Under the pieces are notes generated by a model that did not search any database, had not been told where the DNA came from, and worked only from the letters and a program-made list of their open reading frames with translations. The position numbers and the translations under genes are program-made. Below, one piece after another: positions 22,763-31,933 of a stretch of DNA of 34,416 nt (the stretch's first letter is position 1; every line of letters begins with the position of its first letter). The stretch comes from a marine gamma proteobacterium HTCC2148 (lineage in GTDB: Bacteria > Pseudomonadota > Gammaproteobacteria > Pseudomonadales > Halieaceae). The stretch spans positions 2,887 through 37,302 of the forward strand of contig DS999242.1 of the NCBI GenBank assembly GCA_000156295.1, written 5' to 3'.

Positions 22763-24240
22763 CCGACATTAGCAAGGTTGCCGTCATCGGCGCGGGCGTC
22801 ATCGGCGCCGGCTGGGTTGCCCGATTCATGGAGAACGGTATCGACGTTGCGCTTTTTGATCCAGCGCCGGATGCGGCCACCAAAGTTAAGGCAGTATTGG
22901 ACAACGCCGACCGCGCCTATCAAAAGCTAACTATGGCTCCGCGCGCGAAGCGAGGCAATCTCGAATTTTCTCCGAGCCTGGCAGAGGCCGTGCAGGGGAA
23001 GCAACTGGTGATGGAAGCGGTGCCGGAGAGTCTGGCGCTGAAGCAATCCGTCTACAAGGACATCGAGTCTCACGTCGACGCAGGCGTCATCATTGCGTCC
23101 TCCACATCCGGCATCTTGCCGACCCAATTGCAGGAGAAGATGGCAAATCCGCAGCGGCTGCTGGTCGCACACCCTTTCAATCCGGTGTACCTGCTTCCGT
23201 TAGTAGAAATTGTGGCGGGCGAACAAACCAGTCCGAAAGTGACGGTGGCAGCAGGAGAGTTTTTCAACCGGCTTGGCATGTATTCACTGCCGATCAGAAA
23301 AGAAATCGATGCTTTTGTCGCCGATCGCTTACTCGAGGCGGTATGGCGAGAGGCGCTCTGGCTGGTCAAGGACGGTATTGCCACAACCGCTGAGATCGAC
23401 GATGCGATCCGCTTTGGCTTCGGGTTGCGCTGGGCGCAGATGGGGCTGTTTGAAAGCTATCGACTGGCTGGCGGGGAAGCCGGCATGCGTCACTTCATTG
23501 CGCAGTTTGGACCTTGCCTGCAATGGCCGTGGACCAAATTAACCGATGTGCCTGAACTCACCGATGAGTTAATCGATACGATTGCCAGGCAGTCCGACGA
23601 GCAGTCGGGACAATACAGTTTCAGGGAACTGGAACGCATCCGTGATGACAACCTGATCGCTATTCTCCAGGCACTGAAGATCAATCAATGGGGCGCAGGG
23701 GAAACCCTGGGGCGCTATGAGCAAGCGCTGTTTGATGCTGGCGCACGAGAAGAAACCGCAACGGATGAAGATCCTGGTCAACCACTGCTCACTCTGGAAC
23801 GCACGGTACCGCCAGACTGGACAGACTACAACAACCACATGAATGAAAGCCGTTACCTGCAATGTTTCGCTGATGCCTCCGACGCCCTTTTACGCCGCGT
23901 TGGGGTCGATGCGGATTACGTCGCTGATAGTGGTTCTTACTTTACAGTGGAGACCCACATTCGCCACCTGGATGAAGTTGCTGCATTGCAACCAATTAAA
24001 GTGACCACCCAGGTTCTCAATGGAGTCGGTAAAAAGTTACACGTTTTTCATCGGCTGTTTCATGGTGATGGCCGGCTACTGGCGACAGCTGAACAGTTGC
24101 TTATTCATGTTGACCTGAAGTCGCGCAAGGCCTCGGAGCCAACCCCGGAAGTAAGCAAGTGCCTTACAGAAATCAGCGCCGCCCATGCCGCGCTTGATAT
24201 GCCGGAGGGATGCGGCCGCGCAATTGGAGATCCGCACTAA
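22759..24240 (+). CDS. Carnitine 3-dehydrogenase fused to a hotdog thioesterase
   Basis: The 493-residue two-domain protein joins a 3-hydroxyacyl-CoA-dehydrogenase-type domain (1 to about 320: VAVIGAGVIGAGW at 7-19, catalytic H138 in VAHPFNP, with E150) to a 4HBT hotdog domain (about 340-475: DYNNHMNESRYLQ, then THIRHLDEV). This is the known fusion of L-carnitine dehydrogenase with betainyl-CoA thioesterase. It would turn L-carnitine into 3-dehydrocarnitine with NAD, and release glycine betaine from the betainyl-CoA made by BKACE. Its ATG overlaps the stop of the BBOX copy 2 (ATGA), so the two are coupled. BKACE, the middle step, lies 12 kb away in the same island. Confidence 0.9.
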   Translation: MTDISKVAVIGAGVIGAGWVARFMENGIDVALFDPAPDAATKVKAVLDNADRAYQKLTMAPRAKRGNLEFSPSLAEAVQGKQLVMEAVPESLALKQSVYKDIESHVDAGVIIASSTSGILPTQLQEKMANPQRLLVAHPFNPVYLLPLVEIVAGEQTSPKVTVAAGEFFNRLGMYSLPIRKEIDAFVADRLLEAVWREALWLVKDGIATTAEIDDAIRFGFGLRWAQMGLFESYRLAGGEAGMRHFIAQFGPCLQWPWTKLTDVPELTDELIDTIARQSDEQSGQYSFRELERIRDDNLIAILQALKINQWGAGETLGRYEQALFDAGAREETATDEDPGQPLLTLERTVPPDWTDYNNHMNESRYLQCFADASDALLRRVGVDADYVADSGSYFTVETHIRHLDEVAALQPIKVTTQVLNGVGKKLHVFHRLFHGDGRLLATAEQLLIHVDLKSRKASEPTPEVSKCLTEISAAHAALDMPEGCGRAIGDPH

Positions 24241-24258
24241 AGGCGGTTGGGGAGTGAA

Positions 24259-25524
24259 TCAGGTCGATGCGTTTTGTCGAACCCGTTTGCGTAGCTGCCT
24301 GGCCGCGAATGCTCCCACAAAACCCATGAGAGAAAGCCCGACGAAGTAGATCACATAACCCTCTCGCCCCGGAAACCGCTCAAGCAAGGCGGCATTCAAT
24401 AGAGGGAGGTATATATCCGGGGAATAGCCCACCAACGATATAACGCCAATCGCCAGTCCCTTGATACGATCGGGCACCTCGCAGCTATCCAGGGTGGCCC
24501 AGTAAATTCCGCGCACTGCATAGGTTAAGATACCCACCAGCAACACCATACCCAGCATTAGCAGAGAAGCTGCAGAGGAAGGAAGGAAAGCCATTCCCAG
24601 CAGCGAAAATGACGCCAGCACCAGCAACACTCCCAGCACCCGCTCGCGGTCAAGCAAGTCTCCCGCAATACCCGCAGCGGCTGCACCTATAGGTCGCATC
24701 CACAGCTTTGCCACGGTAATAGACCCCACCGCAACTGCCGTTAGGCCAAAGGTCTGTTGTAGGTATGCTGAAAAAGAATAGGTTGCCCAAAACAATTGAT
24801 AACCGCAGACAATACAGATAGCGCAGAGCCAGATTTCTACCTTGCTAAACACTTGTTTTAAATCTGCCTTGAAATTGCCACTGTGTTGATCGCCCTCCCC
24901 CGCGCTGGCATCCGACCGGTGATCATCCAGCACCAGATAGACCAGTGGGCACATGACCAGCAGTACCGCGACGTAAAGATAAATCACCAGGCGCAGTGCT
25001 TCCTCCGTGGTTTCTTGCCGCGTCTGCAGCATATAGGCGAACAGCGCGACAGCGATGGTCGCTAAAATCGCCTCGAAAAGGCCCCTACCGCCGTCCAGGA
25101 AGCCAAAGAATCGGCCTTGTTCATCCCGATGCGCCAGCAGCGCTACAATCTTAATATGCGCCGACCAGAAGGTCAGGCCGGTGGCTATGCCCCAGCCAGC
25201 GAAGATAATTTTCAACTCGGTAAACGAGGGCATGGTAGAAAACCAAAAACCCAAGAGCCCAGTTCCTGCCAGCGAAAAAGCAACCAGCAGGCGAGGAGAA
25301 GCCTTGTCGGCCAGCCAACCACTGGGCACATAGGTCAGCACAAACAAAACGCCGAGCATCGCATAGCACTGACTGAGTTCAGTGATGGTGATACCAAAGG
25401 ACTCGAGAATCGACACTTCAAAATTCTGGCGCAGATAGAGCAATGGATAAATCGCCCCAGCTGCCATAATGATGACTACTAGCTGGAAATAGCGATAAGC
25501 CGTTGAGTGTGTTTCAGCTGACAA
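24259..25524 (-). CDS. MFS transporter
   Basis: The 421-residue protein has about 12 transmembrane helices. After helix 2, SGWLADKASPRLLVAFS is the MFS cytoplasmic loop (GxLaDrxGrr type), repeated in the second half as AGIAGDLLDRERVLGVLLV. The start is TTG at 25524: GGAG lies 8 nt before it and it begins 2 bp after the stop of the oxygenase gene. No in-frame ATG gives a full N-terminus. It is the last gene of the three-gene operon (dehydrogenase, oxygenase, carrier) and probably takes up the pathway's substrate. Substrate unknown. Confidence 0.85.
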   Translation of the reverse strand: MSAETHSTAYRYFQLVVIIMAAGAIYPLLYLRQNFEVSILESFGITITELSQCYAMLGVLFVLTYVPSGWLADKASPRLLVAFSLAGTGLLGFWFSTMPSFTELKIIFAGWGIATGLTFWSAHIKIVALLAHRDEQGRFFGFLDGGRGLFEAILATIAVALFAYMLQTRQETTEEALRLVIYLYVAVLLVMCPLVYLVLDDHRSDASAGEGDQHSGNFKADLKQVFSKVEIWLCAICIVCGYQLFWATYSFSAYLQQTFGLTAVAVGSITVAKLWMRPIGAAAAGIAGDLLDRERVLGVLLVLASFSLLGMAFLPSSAASLLMLGMVLLVGILTYAVRGIYWATLDSCEVPDRIKGLAIGVISLVGYSPDIYLPLLNAALLERFPGREGYVIYFVGLSLMGFVGAFAARQLRKRVRQNAST

Positions 25525-25526
25525 AA

Positions 25527-26498
25527 TCAGTTCTCCAATGTTCCGAGGTCATAGGCATTGTTCTGCGGCTGTGTATCCGGCCAGTTGGTTCGCCAGACTT
25601 CACGCGACACTTCGCCAACAGGCACAGGTTGACGAGCAAAGCCTGGCAGCGGCCTAAGCAAAGGCTTCACCACGGTATCGTATCGAGGTACTGAAAAATA
25701 GGGAAAACTATAGCGCTCCGCCCCACTATCGTTTTCTACCTTGTGGGGTGTCGAAACAAATCGTCCACCGGACCAGAGCTCAAGCATGTCGCCGATATTC
25801 ACCACCAACGCCTCCGGCGGAGCATCAACCCGCAGCCAATCGCTCCTACCCCTGCAACGCACCATAAGCCCTCCCACAGGATTAGGCGCAAGAATGGTGA
25901 GAGCATCCGTATCCTTGTGAGGATGAATGCCAAAGCCTCCGTTACTGGACGCTCGAGGCGGATAGTGCAACAGGGTCATATTGGTCAGGGGCTGCTGAAA
26001 CATCGCCAGGAACGTTTCTGGCTGGATATCAAGCGCTGCGGCAAGCATAGCCAGCAAACAATGGGCAACGCGATCACAAGCCTGCCAGTATTCGCCGACC
26101 GACTGTTGCAGCCTCGCAGGACTATCCGGCCATCGATTGGGACCGTAAAGATCAAATGCATGACAAATAGGGTCACTGGGCTGTACCTGGAAGTGAAGTT
26201 TATAGCCTTCGTAGTCGTCTGCAGCGCCACCGTTACCGGGACTGAAAAACTGCCTGGGAATGTAACCGCGGTAATTGCTGCGAGTAATTTGCCAGCGTTG
26301 TTTTTGCTCCAACGGCAATGAAAAAAATTGTTTTACATCCTCATAAACCTGGCTTATCAACCGTTCTGGAATACCGTGGCCGACAACGTACATAAAGCCA
26401 ATGGATTCGCAGGCGCTCACTACAGATGCCGCCGTCGCAGATGCGTCTTGCCTGCCAGACAGCACGTCAGAAATATCGACCAGCGGCAGCTCCTGCAT
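25527..26498 (-). CDS. Isopenicillin-N-synthase-like Fe(II)/2-oxoglutarate oxygenase
   Basis: The 323-residue protein begins MQELPLVDISDVLSG, with a DIOX_N domain (1-110) and the 2OG-FeII domain. Iron ligands are H194, D196 (HPHKDTDAL) and H252 (STPHKV), and R262-x-S264 (RYSFPYF) binds 2-oxoglutarate. The ATG at 26498 is chosen because it opens the usual domain start and follows the previous gene's stop by 4 bp; longer starts would overlap that gene. Relatives act on thymine, gibberellins, flavonoids or small acids. With a 3-hydroxyisobutyrate-dehydrogenase-like enzyme and MFS carrier it probably serves a catabolic hydroxylation; the substrate is unknown. Confidence 0.85.
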   Translation of the reverse strand: MQELPLVDISDVLSGRQDASATAASVVSACESIGFMYVVGHGIPERLISQVYEDVKQFFSLPLEQKQRWQITRSNYRGYIPRQFFSPGNGGAADDYEGYKLHFQVQPSDPICHAFDLYGPNRWPDSPARLQQSVGEYWQACDRVAHCLLAMLAAALDIQPETFLAMFQQPLTNMTLLHYPPRASSNGGFGIHPHKDTDALTILAPNPVGGLMVRCRGRSDWLRVDAPPEALVVNIGDMLELWSGGRFVSTPHKVENDSGAERYSFPYFSVPRYDTVVKPLLRPLPGFARQPVPVGEVSREVWRTNWPDTQPQNNAYDLGTLEN

Positions 26499-26502
26499 GA
26501 AC

Positions 26503-27486
26503 TTAGTGAAGTGCCCCGGCAGCGGGTATGGGGCCGGGTGGCACGACCTCATAACCAGCCTCCTCCGGCTCAAGGTCGCTCATCTGAGCAGGAAAGCCTT
26601 CCGCCAGTACTCGAGTATCACAGGCCTCTTCGAGACGTCGTATGATGTTTGGCGACCACTCCCGCTCGCCAAAGCGCGACTGTCCATCTTCGAAGATTTC
26701 AATCAGTTGGGGCGATATCTCAAGGGGCACTCCGGCCTCCTCGGCCATACTTTGGAACAGGCCAATATCCTTCAACACCAGGTCCATGGTGAAATTAATA
26801 TCGCGGCTACCATTGAGAATCACCTGGCTTTCGGTCTCGTGGACAAACGAGTTTCCTGAAGATATTCGAATAGCCTCATAAACGGTCGCAAGGTCAAGAT
26901 CGGTTTTGCTTGCAGTCACCAGCGCCTCGCAAAGAGTGACCAGATTAGCGGTGGCGAGATAGTTGGTCATCACCTTAATTTTTGATGCGCTTCCCAGAGG
27001 ACCAGTGTGCAACACTCGCCTGCCCAAAATAGTGAGCAATGGCAGGATGGCATCAAACACCGAGCGCTCACAACCGGCGAGAATGGCGATGTTGCCGGTC
27101 GCCGCGCGATGACAGCCGCCGGAAACAGGACAGTCTGCGGGTTGGGCACCAAGATCTTTCACCTTTTGCCCCAATCGCTGGACTTCCCTGTAATCGGTGG
27201 TACTCATTTCTATCCATATCTTACCCGGCCCCAGTGCCTCCAGAAGGCCTCCTTCACCCTCCATCACCTCGGCGCAGGCCGCCGGGCTGGGCAAACAGGT
27301 AATGATCACGTCAACCGCTTGCGCCATCGCCGCCGGCGAATCTGCCCATTGCGCGCCAGCATCGAGGAACGACTTGGCCAGGTCCTCATCAAGATCACGC
27401 ACCATTAAAGCAACATCGTTGCGCAGCAGACTACCTGCTAGTTTGGCGCCGACATTGCCGAGTCCTATAAAACCCACTGTCATCAT
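26503..27486 (-). CDS. NAD(P)-dependent beta-hydroxyacid dehydrogenase (HIBADH/GlxR-like)
   Basis: The 328-residue protein has the GLGNVG nucleotide fold (8-13), the substrate motif CPVSGGCHRAATG (119-131) and the catalytic K171 with N175 (SKIKVMTN), the standard beta-hydroxyacid dehydrogenase set. The start at 27486 has GGAG 8 nt upstream; the earlier TTG at 27507 would add seven residues. It may oxidise a 3-hydroxy acid or reduce a semialdehyde. It is the first gene of the minus-strand operon and is divergent from the zinc dehydrogenase. Confidence 0.85.
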   Translation of the reverse strand: MMTVGFIGLGNVGAKLAGSLLRNDVALMVRDLDEDLAKSFLDAGAQWADSPAAMAQAVDVIITCLPSPAACAEVMEGEGGLLEALGPGKIWIEMSTTDYREVQRLGQKVKDLGAQPADCPVSGGCHRAATGNIAILAGCERSVFDAILPLLTILGRRVLHTGPLGSASKIKVMTNYLATANLVTLCEALVTASKTDLDLATVYEAIRISSGNSFVHETESQVILNGSRDINFTMDLVLKDIGLFQSMAEEAGVPLEISPQLIEIFEDGQSRFGEREWSPNIIRRLEEACDTRVLAEGFPAQMSDLEPEEAGYEVVPPGPIPAAGALH

Positions 27487-27540
27487 TGGCCTCACTCCAT
27501 TTTTCAAATTATTTAATCCGGGCTGGTCAATTGCCTGAAT

Positions 27541-27553
27541 CAGTACAATACTG
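27541..27553. promoter_or_regulatory. Candidate operator or promoter core CAGTACAATACTG
   Basis: A palindrome CAGTA-CAA-TACTG lies in the 93-bp divergent region between the dehydrogenase operon and the zinc dehydrogenase gene. It contains TACAAT (27544-27549), 5 of 6 bases like a -10 for the plus strand, though no good -35 pairs with it. Confidence 0.4.
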
Positions 27554-27579
27554 GATTAGATTGTTCAGGAAAATCAAAT

Positions 27580-28659
27580 ATGAAAGCTGCTGTCTGTCGA
27601 AGCTTTGGGCAACCACTGGAGATTGAAGAACTCACAATTGCCGAGCCGGGGCCGGGCGAAATAAAGGTGCGCCTGGCTGCCTGCGCGATTTGCCACAGCG
27701 ATGTCACCCTCGCTGAGGGAGGATGGGGCGGCGAACTACCAGCGGTTTACGGCCATGAAGCTTCAGGTATCGTTGAAAGCATCGGAGCTGGTGTCTCCGA
27801 GGCAAAACCCGGTGACCATGTTGTCGTCACCCTCATCCGTTCCTGCGGCAGTTGTCACTACTGCAGCCAAGACATCGAAACCCAGTGTGATGCAAGCTTC
27901 CATCTGGACGCGAACAGCCCCCTATCCGGCTCTGGCGATGAAGCGGTGTCGCAGGGGCTGAATACCGGCGCGTTCGCAGAGCAGGTGGTCGTCGAGCAGA
28001 GCCAGGTTTGTGTTATCCCCAAGGATATTCCACTGGACTCAGCCTCCATACTTGCCTGCGGCGTGCTGACCGGCTTTGGCGCGGTAACTAATACTGCTGC
28101 CATTAAACCGGGAAGCCAGGTTGCCGTAATGGGTTGTGGTGGAGTTGGCATCAACAGTATTCAGGGGGCCGTGCACTGCGAAGCATCGCGCATCATCGCG
28201 CTGGATTTATTAGACGAAAAACTGGAGCTGGCACGCCAGTTCGGGGCAACCCACACCGTCAACAGCACTGATCAGAACGCCGCGCAGCAAGTGATAAACT
28301 TGAGTGAGGGTCGAGGCGTAGATTATCTATTTGTTACCGTTGGCGCGAAGTCGGCAATCGAGCAATCACTGGGAATGCTCGCCAAGGGCGGTACTGCCGT
28401 TATTGTGGGCATGCCAGCATCTGGGGTGATGGCGCAGTATGATCCCGGTGAGTTCGCCGCAGCGGGCCAGAGCATCATCGGCTCCAAGATGGGGTCGGCG
28501 TCGGTCAGCCGGGATATCCCCGAACTCGTTAAACTCTATCAGGCAGGCAGCCTAAAACTGGATGAACTAATCAGCGGTCGCTATGCACTGGATGACATCA
28601 ACGACGCCATCGCTTCGGTCCAACGCGGCGAGGCTCTGCGCAACGTGGTGATTTTCTAA
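27580..28659 (+). CDS. Zinc-dependent medium-chain alcohol dehydrogenase
   Basis: The 359-residue protein holds catalytic zinc ligands C38 (CHSD), H59 (GHE) and C160 (ACGVLTGF), and a structural zinc site C89, C92, C95 and C103 (CGSCHYCSQDIETQC). The nucleotide-binding stretch is VAVMGCGGVG. The layout is that of class III-like/NAD(P) alcohol dehydrogenases. It would oxidise an alcohol or hydroxy compound from the same pathway as the next gene; the substrate is unknown. AGGA lies 8-10 nt before the ATG. The last base overlaps the next start (TAATG), so the two genes are coupled. Confidence 0.85.
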   Translation: MKAAVCRSFGQPLEIEELTIAEPGPGEIKVRLAACAICHSDVTLAEGGWGGELPAVYGHEASGIVESIGAGVSEAKPGDHVVVTLIRSCGSCHYCSQDIETQCDASFHLDANSPLSGSGDEAVSQGLNTGAFAEQVVVEQSQVCVIPKDIPLDSASILACGVLTGFGAVTNTAAIKPGSQVAVMGCGGVGINSIQGAVHCEASRIIALDLLDEKLELARQFGATHTVNSTDQNAAQQVINLSEGRGVDYLFVTVGAKSAIEQSLGMLAKGGTAVIVGMPASGVMAQYDPGEFAAAGQSIIGSKMGSASVSRDIPELVKLYQAGSLKLDELISGRYALDDINDAIASVQRGEALRNVVIF

Positions 28660-29867
28660 TGCTAATAAAGGAATTCGAAACTTTTGTGGTCGCCAACCCA
28701 CCACCGCGATTCGGTGGGCGCTACTTCATTTTTATAAAGCTGGTGACTGACACCGGCATTGTCGGCTACGGCGAGGTGTATTGCGCCACATTCAGTGCAC
28801 ACACCGTCGAAGCCATGCTCAAAGATACCGCCGAGCGCTTTATTATCGGCCATGACCCCTTTCATATCGAAAAACTGTGGCGCTCTGTTTACGGAGCCGG
28901 TTATACCCTGCGGCCCGATGTCTCGCTGGTGAGTGTGCTCTCCGCGTTGGAGATGGCCTGCTGGGATATTGTCGGCAAAGCCTGTGAGAAACCCGCCTAC
29001 GAACTCCTGGGAGGACAGGTGCATGAGCGTTTGCGCAGCTATACCTACATTTATCCTGACCAGGGCGATGTCTACCCCGAAGACGGCGATGAAAATCATG
29101 TTTATGTTAATCCAGAACGTGCAGCGCAACGCGCCATGGATTACGTGGCGCAGGGATTCACTGCACTGAAATTTGACCCTGCGGGGCCCTACACTGTCTT
29201 TGATGGCGGGATGCCAACGGGGGAGGAACTGGACAGGTCCGAGGCGTTCATCAAGGCCATTCGTGAAGCTGTGGGCGGCAAGGTCGATCTGCTATTTGGC
29301 ACTCATGGACAATTCTCTCCCGCCGGTGCCATTCGCCTGGCAAAAAGACTGGAAGCCTATGACCCGCTCTGGTTTGAAGAGCCGGTACCTCCGGAAAACA
29401 CTGCTGCCATGGCTCAGGTTGCGAATGCCACTTCAATTCCGGTGGCCACGGGCGAGCGGCTTTGCACCAAGCACGAATTTGCCCGGGTGCTACAAGATGG
29501 TGCTGCGACAATTTTGCAATTAAATCTGGGACGCGTGGGAGGTCTGCTCGAAGCAAAGAAAATCGCTGCACTGGCGGAAGTGCACTATGCTCAGCTCGCC
29601 CCGCATATGTACTGCGGGCCTATCGTTGGGGCCGCCAACATTCAATTGGCAACCTGTTCACCGAACTTTCTGATACTTGAGGGTATAGAAAGCTGGGGCG
29701 GTTTTCAAAGTGAACTACTGGAACAGGCCGTGCAGTGGGAAGACGGTTACGTCATCCCCTCCTCCGAACCAGGACTGGGCGTGTCTCTCAATGAGGACGT
29801 GGCCAGGGCTAACCCCTGGACAGGCGGAGAATTGCATCTGCAAATGGGGCTTGAGCCAGTACGTTAA
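28659..29867 (+). CDS. Enolase-superfamily dehydratase (mandelate racemase / muconate-lactonizing type)
   Basis: The 402-residue protein has an N-terminal capping domain (1-125) and a barrel with metal ligands D210 (VDLLFGTHG), E240 (WFEEPVPPE) and E266 (ATGERL). H316 (APHMYCGPI) fits the catalytic base of GalD/MandD-like acid sugar dehydratases, with K163 region (LKFDP) on the other face. Such enzymes dehydrate acid sugars such as galactonate or mannonate. It is coupled by TAATG to the zinc dehydrogenase, which suggests a sugar-acid or related polyol-acid route. The exact substrate cannot be read. Confidence 0.85.
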   Translation: MLIKEFETFVVANPPPRFGGRYFIFIKLVTDTGIVGYGEVYCATFSAHTVEAMLKDTAERFIIGHDPFHIEKLWRSVYGAGYTLRPDVSLVSVLSALEMACWDIVGKACEKPAYELLGGQVHERLRSYTYIYPDQGDVYPEDGDENHVYVNPERAAQRAMDYVAQGFTALKFDPAGPYTVFDGGMPTGEELDRSEAFIKAIREAVGGKVDLLFGTHGQFSPAGAIRLAKRLEAYDPLWFEEPVPPENTAAMAQVANATSIPVATGERLCTKHEFARVLQDGAATILQLNLGRVGGLLEAKKIAALAEVHYAQLAPHMYCGPIVGAANIQLATCSPNFLILEGIESWGGFQSELLEQAVQWEDGYVIPSSEPGLGVSLNEDVARANPWTGGELHLQMGLEPVR

Positions 29868-29894
29868 AAAGCGTTGATAACCGGGGTTGCCTGA

Positions 29895-31904
29895 TTAGTC
29901 CCGATAGTGGCTCAGTGCCGGACCCACCGCCTGTTCCAACGGGCCCAAAAATTCCGCGAAATGAGTCCATTGTTCCGTCGCACCCTGATAAATCGGTTGA
30001 CGCACCTGCTCTGAGCTAGGCGTACGTACCGCCCGTTTGGTTTCGTGGAAATCGATGCAGCCCTGCTCAAAGGGCAACTGGCAATAATCCAGAATACGCC
30101 TGACCTCGGTCTCCAGGTCTTCTACTACATCCTCGTGCTGTACCCGCAGTATTCGACCCGGCAAGACATCTTGCCAGTGCGCCATTACATCAACATAAGC
30201 CCGGTAGTAACGTCCAACTTCTTCAAGGCCATAGGTGAATTCCTGACCTTCCGCAAAAAGTTGCTTGAAACCGCTAAAGCAACAGGCCATGGGATGTCTA
30301 CGCGCATCGATAATTCTAGCGTTGGGTAAAATCAGTTGTATCAGCGGGATATGGCGAAAGTTATTGGGCATCTTATCGACGAAAAACAGTCCTTGCTGGC
30401 GATGCTGCCGGGTGTCTTCAATATAGTTTTCGCCTAGCTTCGTTAATTGTTCGGCGTCCATTCCCGCCAGAACGCCCGGATAGGGTGAGTTCTCCTGATT
30501 ACGTTTACGTCCATTGAGGCGATTGGCCGTTCCAATGATATTAGCCAACTCCATCGTGCCATCTACCTGAGAGTGAGAGGCCAGTATCTGTTCCAGCAGC
30601 GTTGAGCCTGCCCGCGGCAAACCCACCACAAAAATGGGGGCAGAAGAATCCGCACCAAAACTTTTTCGCTGCTCAAAAAAATTCGCATCAAACAGCTGCT
30701 TTTGTTCTTCCAGTTCTGCTTCAACAAACTCCGGCTTGTACCCGCTTTCTAACCTCTTAAGAGAGTTGCCTCTTTCGTAGTAGCCAAAAGAGTCCTCATA
30801 AGCTTCCCTATCCTCCAGCGCTTTGCCCAATGCAAAACAAAGATGAATTCTGTCATTGGGACTGGTGTCAGGGTCCGCCTCGCGGCTGGACATTTGCTGG
30901 ATTTCTGTATCCGAAAACCGATAGGTCTTCAGATTCGCAAGACTCCAATAAGCATCACCATAATCAGGCTGGCTGCGATAGGCGCTCTGATACGAAGCGA
31001 TAGCATCATCTGTCCGTCCGACAGTTTTAAGAGCATGCCCCCGCGCTGAAAAAACCTTGGGAAGGTTTCCGTGTTTCGACAGCACCTCGTCATAAATAAA
31101 GAGTGCTTCATCAAAGTTGCCGACCGCCTGTTGCTCCGCAGCAAGCGTCACTTCGTATAGTAAATTAAGGGGTTCGCTGTGATGTAACTGCCGCGCCTGA
31201 TCCAGTGCCTTGTCAAATTTTTGCCGTTTGTGCAGTACCTGTACATAGTCTAATCGTGCGCGGTTATAGTCGGGATAAAATTCGATACAGCTCTCGAGCA
31301 GGAATTCTGCATCATCAAGGATTTGAAGCTTATTACCGATTTCTGCCAACAGACGCATCGCTTCTTTATGATGCGGCTCCTGCTGGAGATACTGACGACA
31401 GATTTGTTCTGCAACATACAGCTTATCTTCGTAAAGTAGACTGCTGACCGTCTGCAGCTGAGGCGGCATGCCACTTAGCCAACGCACGTGGTTCTGTGCT
31501 TCCTCGGCTTTTTGTGTCGCACCGATGTACTGATATCTACCCTGCAGTGCGCGCCAACTGCCTAGTAACGCAGGATTGAGCGCTACCGCTTTTTCAAAAG
31601 CTGTTGTCGCGGCATCCGCCTCTTGCATTGCAGCCAGGTTGTGCCCGTTCTCCTGATACGCCCTACCGTATCGCGGATGAGCGCTTATCAAGCGGGCTAG
31701 CACTTCTGCGGCGGCGGTATTGTTGGCATTTTGGCGATAACAAACGGCGAGGTAATAAAGACCTTCCCGATGCTGAGCTTGCTCCACTAACAAATGCTGC
31801 AAAGTGCTTATAGCCGCCTGTAGTTGGCCACGCTGCAGCTGTAACTTCGCCTCTCTCAGTACTTCATCGGGCGTGCTTGATACTGTTTGGTCCTGAGCTG
31901 TCAT
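29895..31904 (-). CDS. TPR-repeat sulfotransferase
   Basis: The 669-residue protein has an N-terminal TPR array (about 10-330; helices with A-x3-G-x2-Y and A-x4-P spacing) and a C-terminal sulfotransferase domain. The PAPS loop is FVVGLPRAGSTLLEQILASH at about 420-440, and RIIDARRHPMACCFSGF is the 3'-phosphate region. It has no signal peptide. TPRs probably select the protein or glycan substrate, as in marine proteins of this design. It is downstream of the TonB receptor but separated from it by a terminator, so it has its own promoter. The acceptor is unknown. Confidence 0.9.
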   Translation of the reverse strand: MTAQDQTVSSTPDEVLREAKLQLQRGQLQAAISTLQHLLVEQAQHREGLYYLAVCYRQNANNTAAAEVLARLISAHPRYGRAYQENGHNLAAMQEADAATTAFEKAVALNPALLGSWRALQGRYQYIGATQKAEEAQNHVRWLSGMPPQLQTVSSLLYEDKLYVAEQICRQYLQQEPHHKEAMRLLAEIGNKLQILDDAEFLLESCIEFYPDYNRARLDYVQVLHKRQKFDKALDQARQLHHSEPLNLLYEVTLAAEQQAVGNFDEALFIYDEVLSKHGNLPKVFSARGHALKTVGRTDDAIASYQSAYRSQPDYGDAYWSLANLKTYRFSDTEIQQMSSREADPDTSPNDRIHLCFALGKALEDREAYEDSFGYYERGNSLKRLESGYKPEFVEAELEEQKQLFDANFFEQRKSFGADSSAPIFVVGLPRAGSTLLEQILASHSQVDGTMELANIIGTANRLNGRKRNQENSPYPGVLAGMDAEQLTKLGENYIEDTRQHRQQGLFFVDKMPNNFRHIPLIQLILPNARIIDARRHPMACCFSGFKQLFAEGQEFTYGLEEVGRYYRAYVDVMAHWQDVLPGRILRVQHEDVVEDLETEVRRILDYCQLPFEQGCIDFHETKRAVRTPSSEQVRQPIYQGATEQWTHFAEFLGPLEQAVGPALSHYRD

Positions 31905-31933
31905 TACCGGTAGAAAAGTCCTGTCATAGTGGA

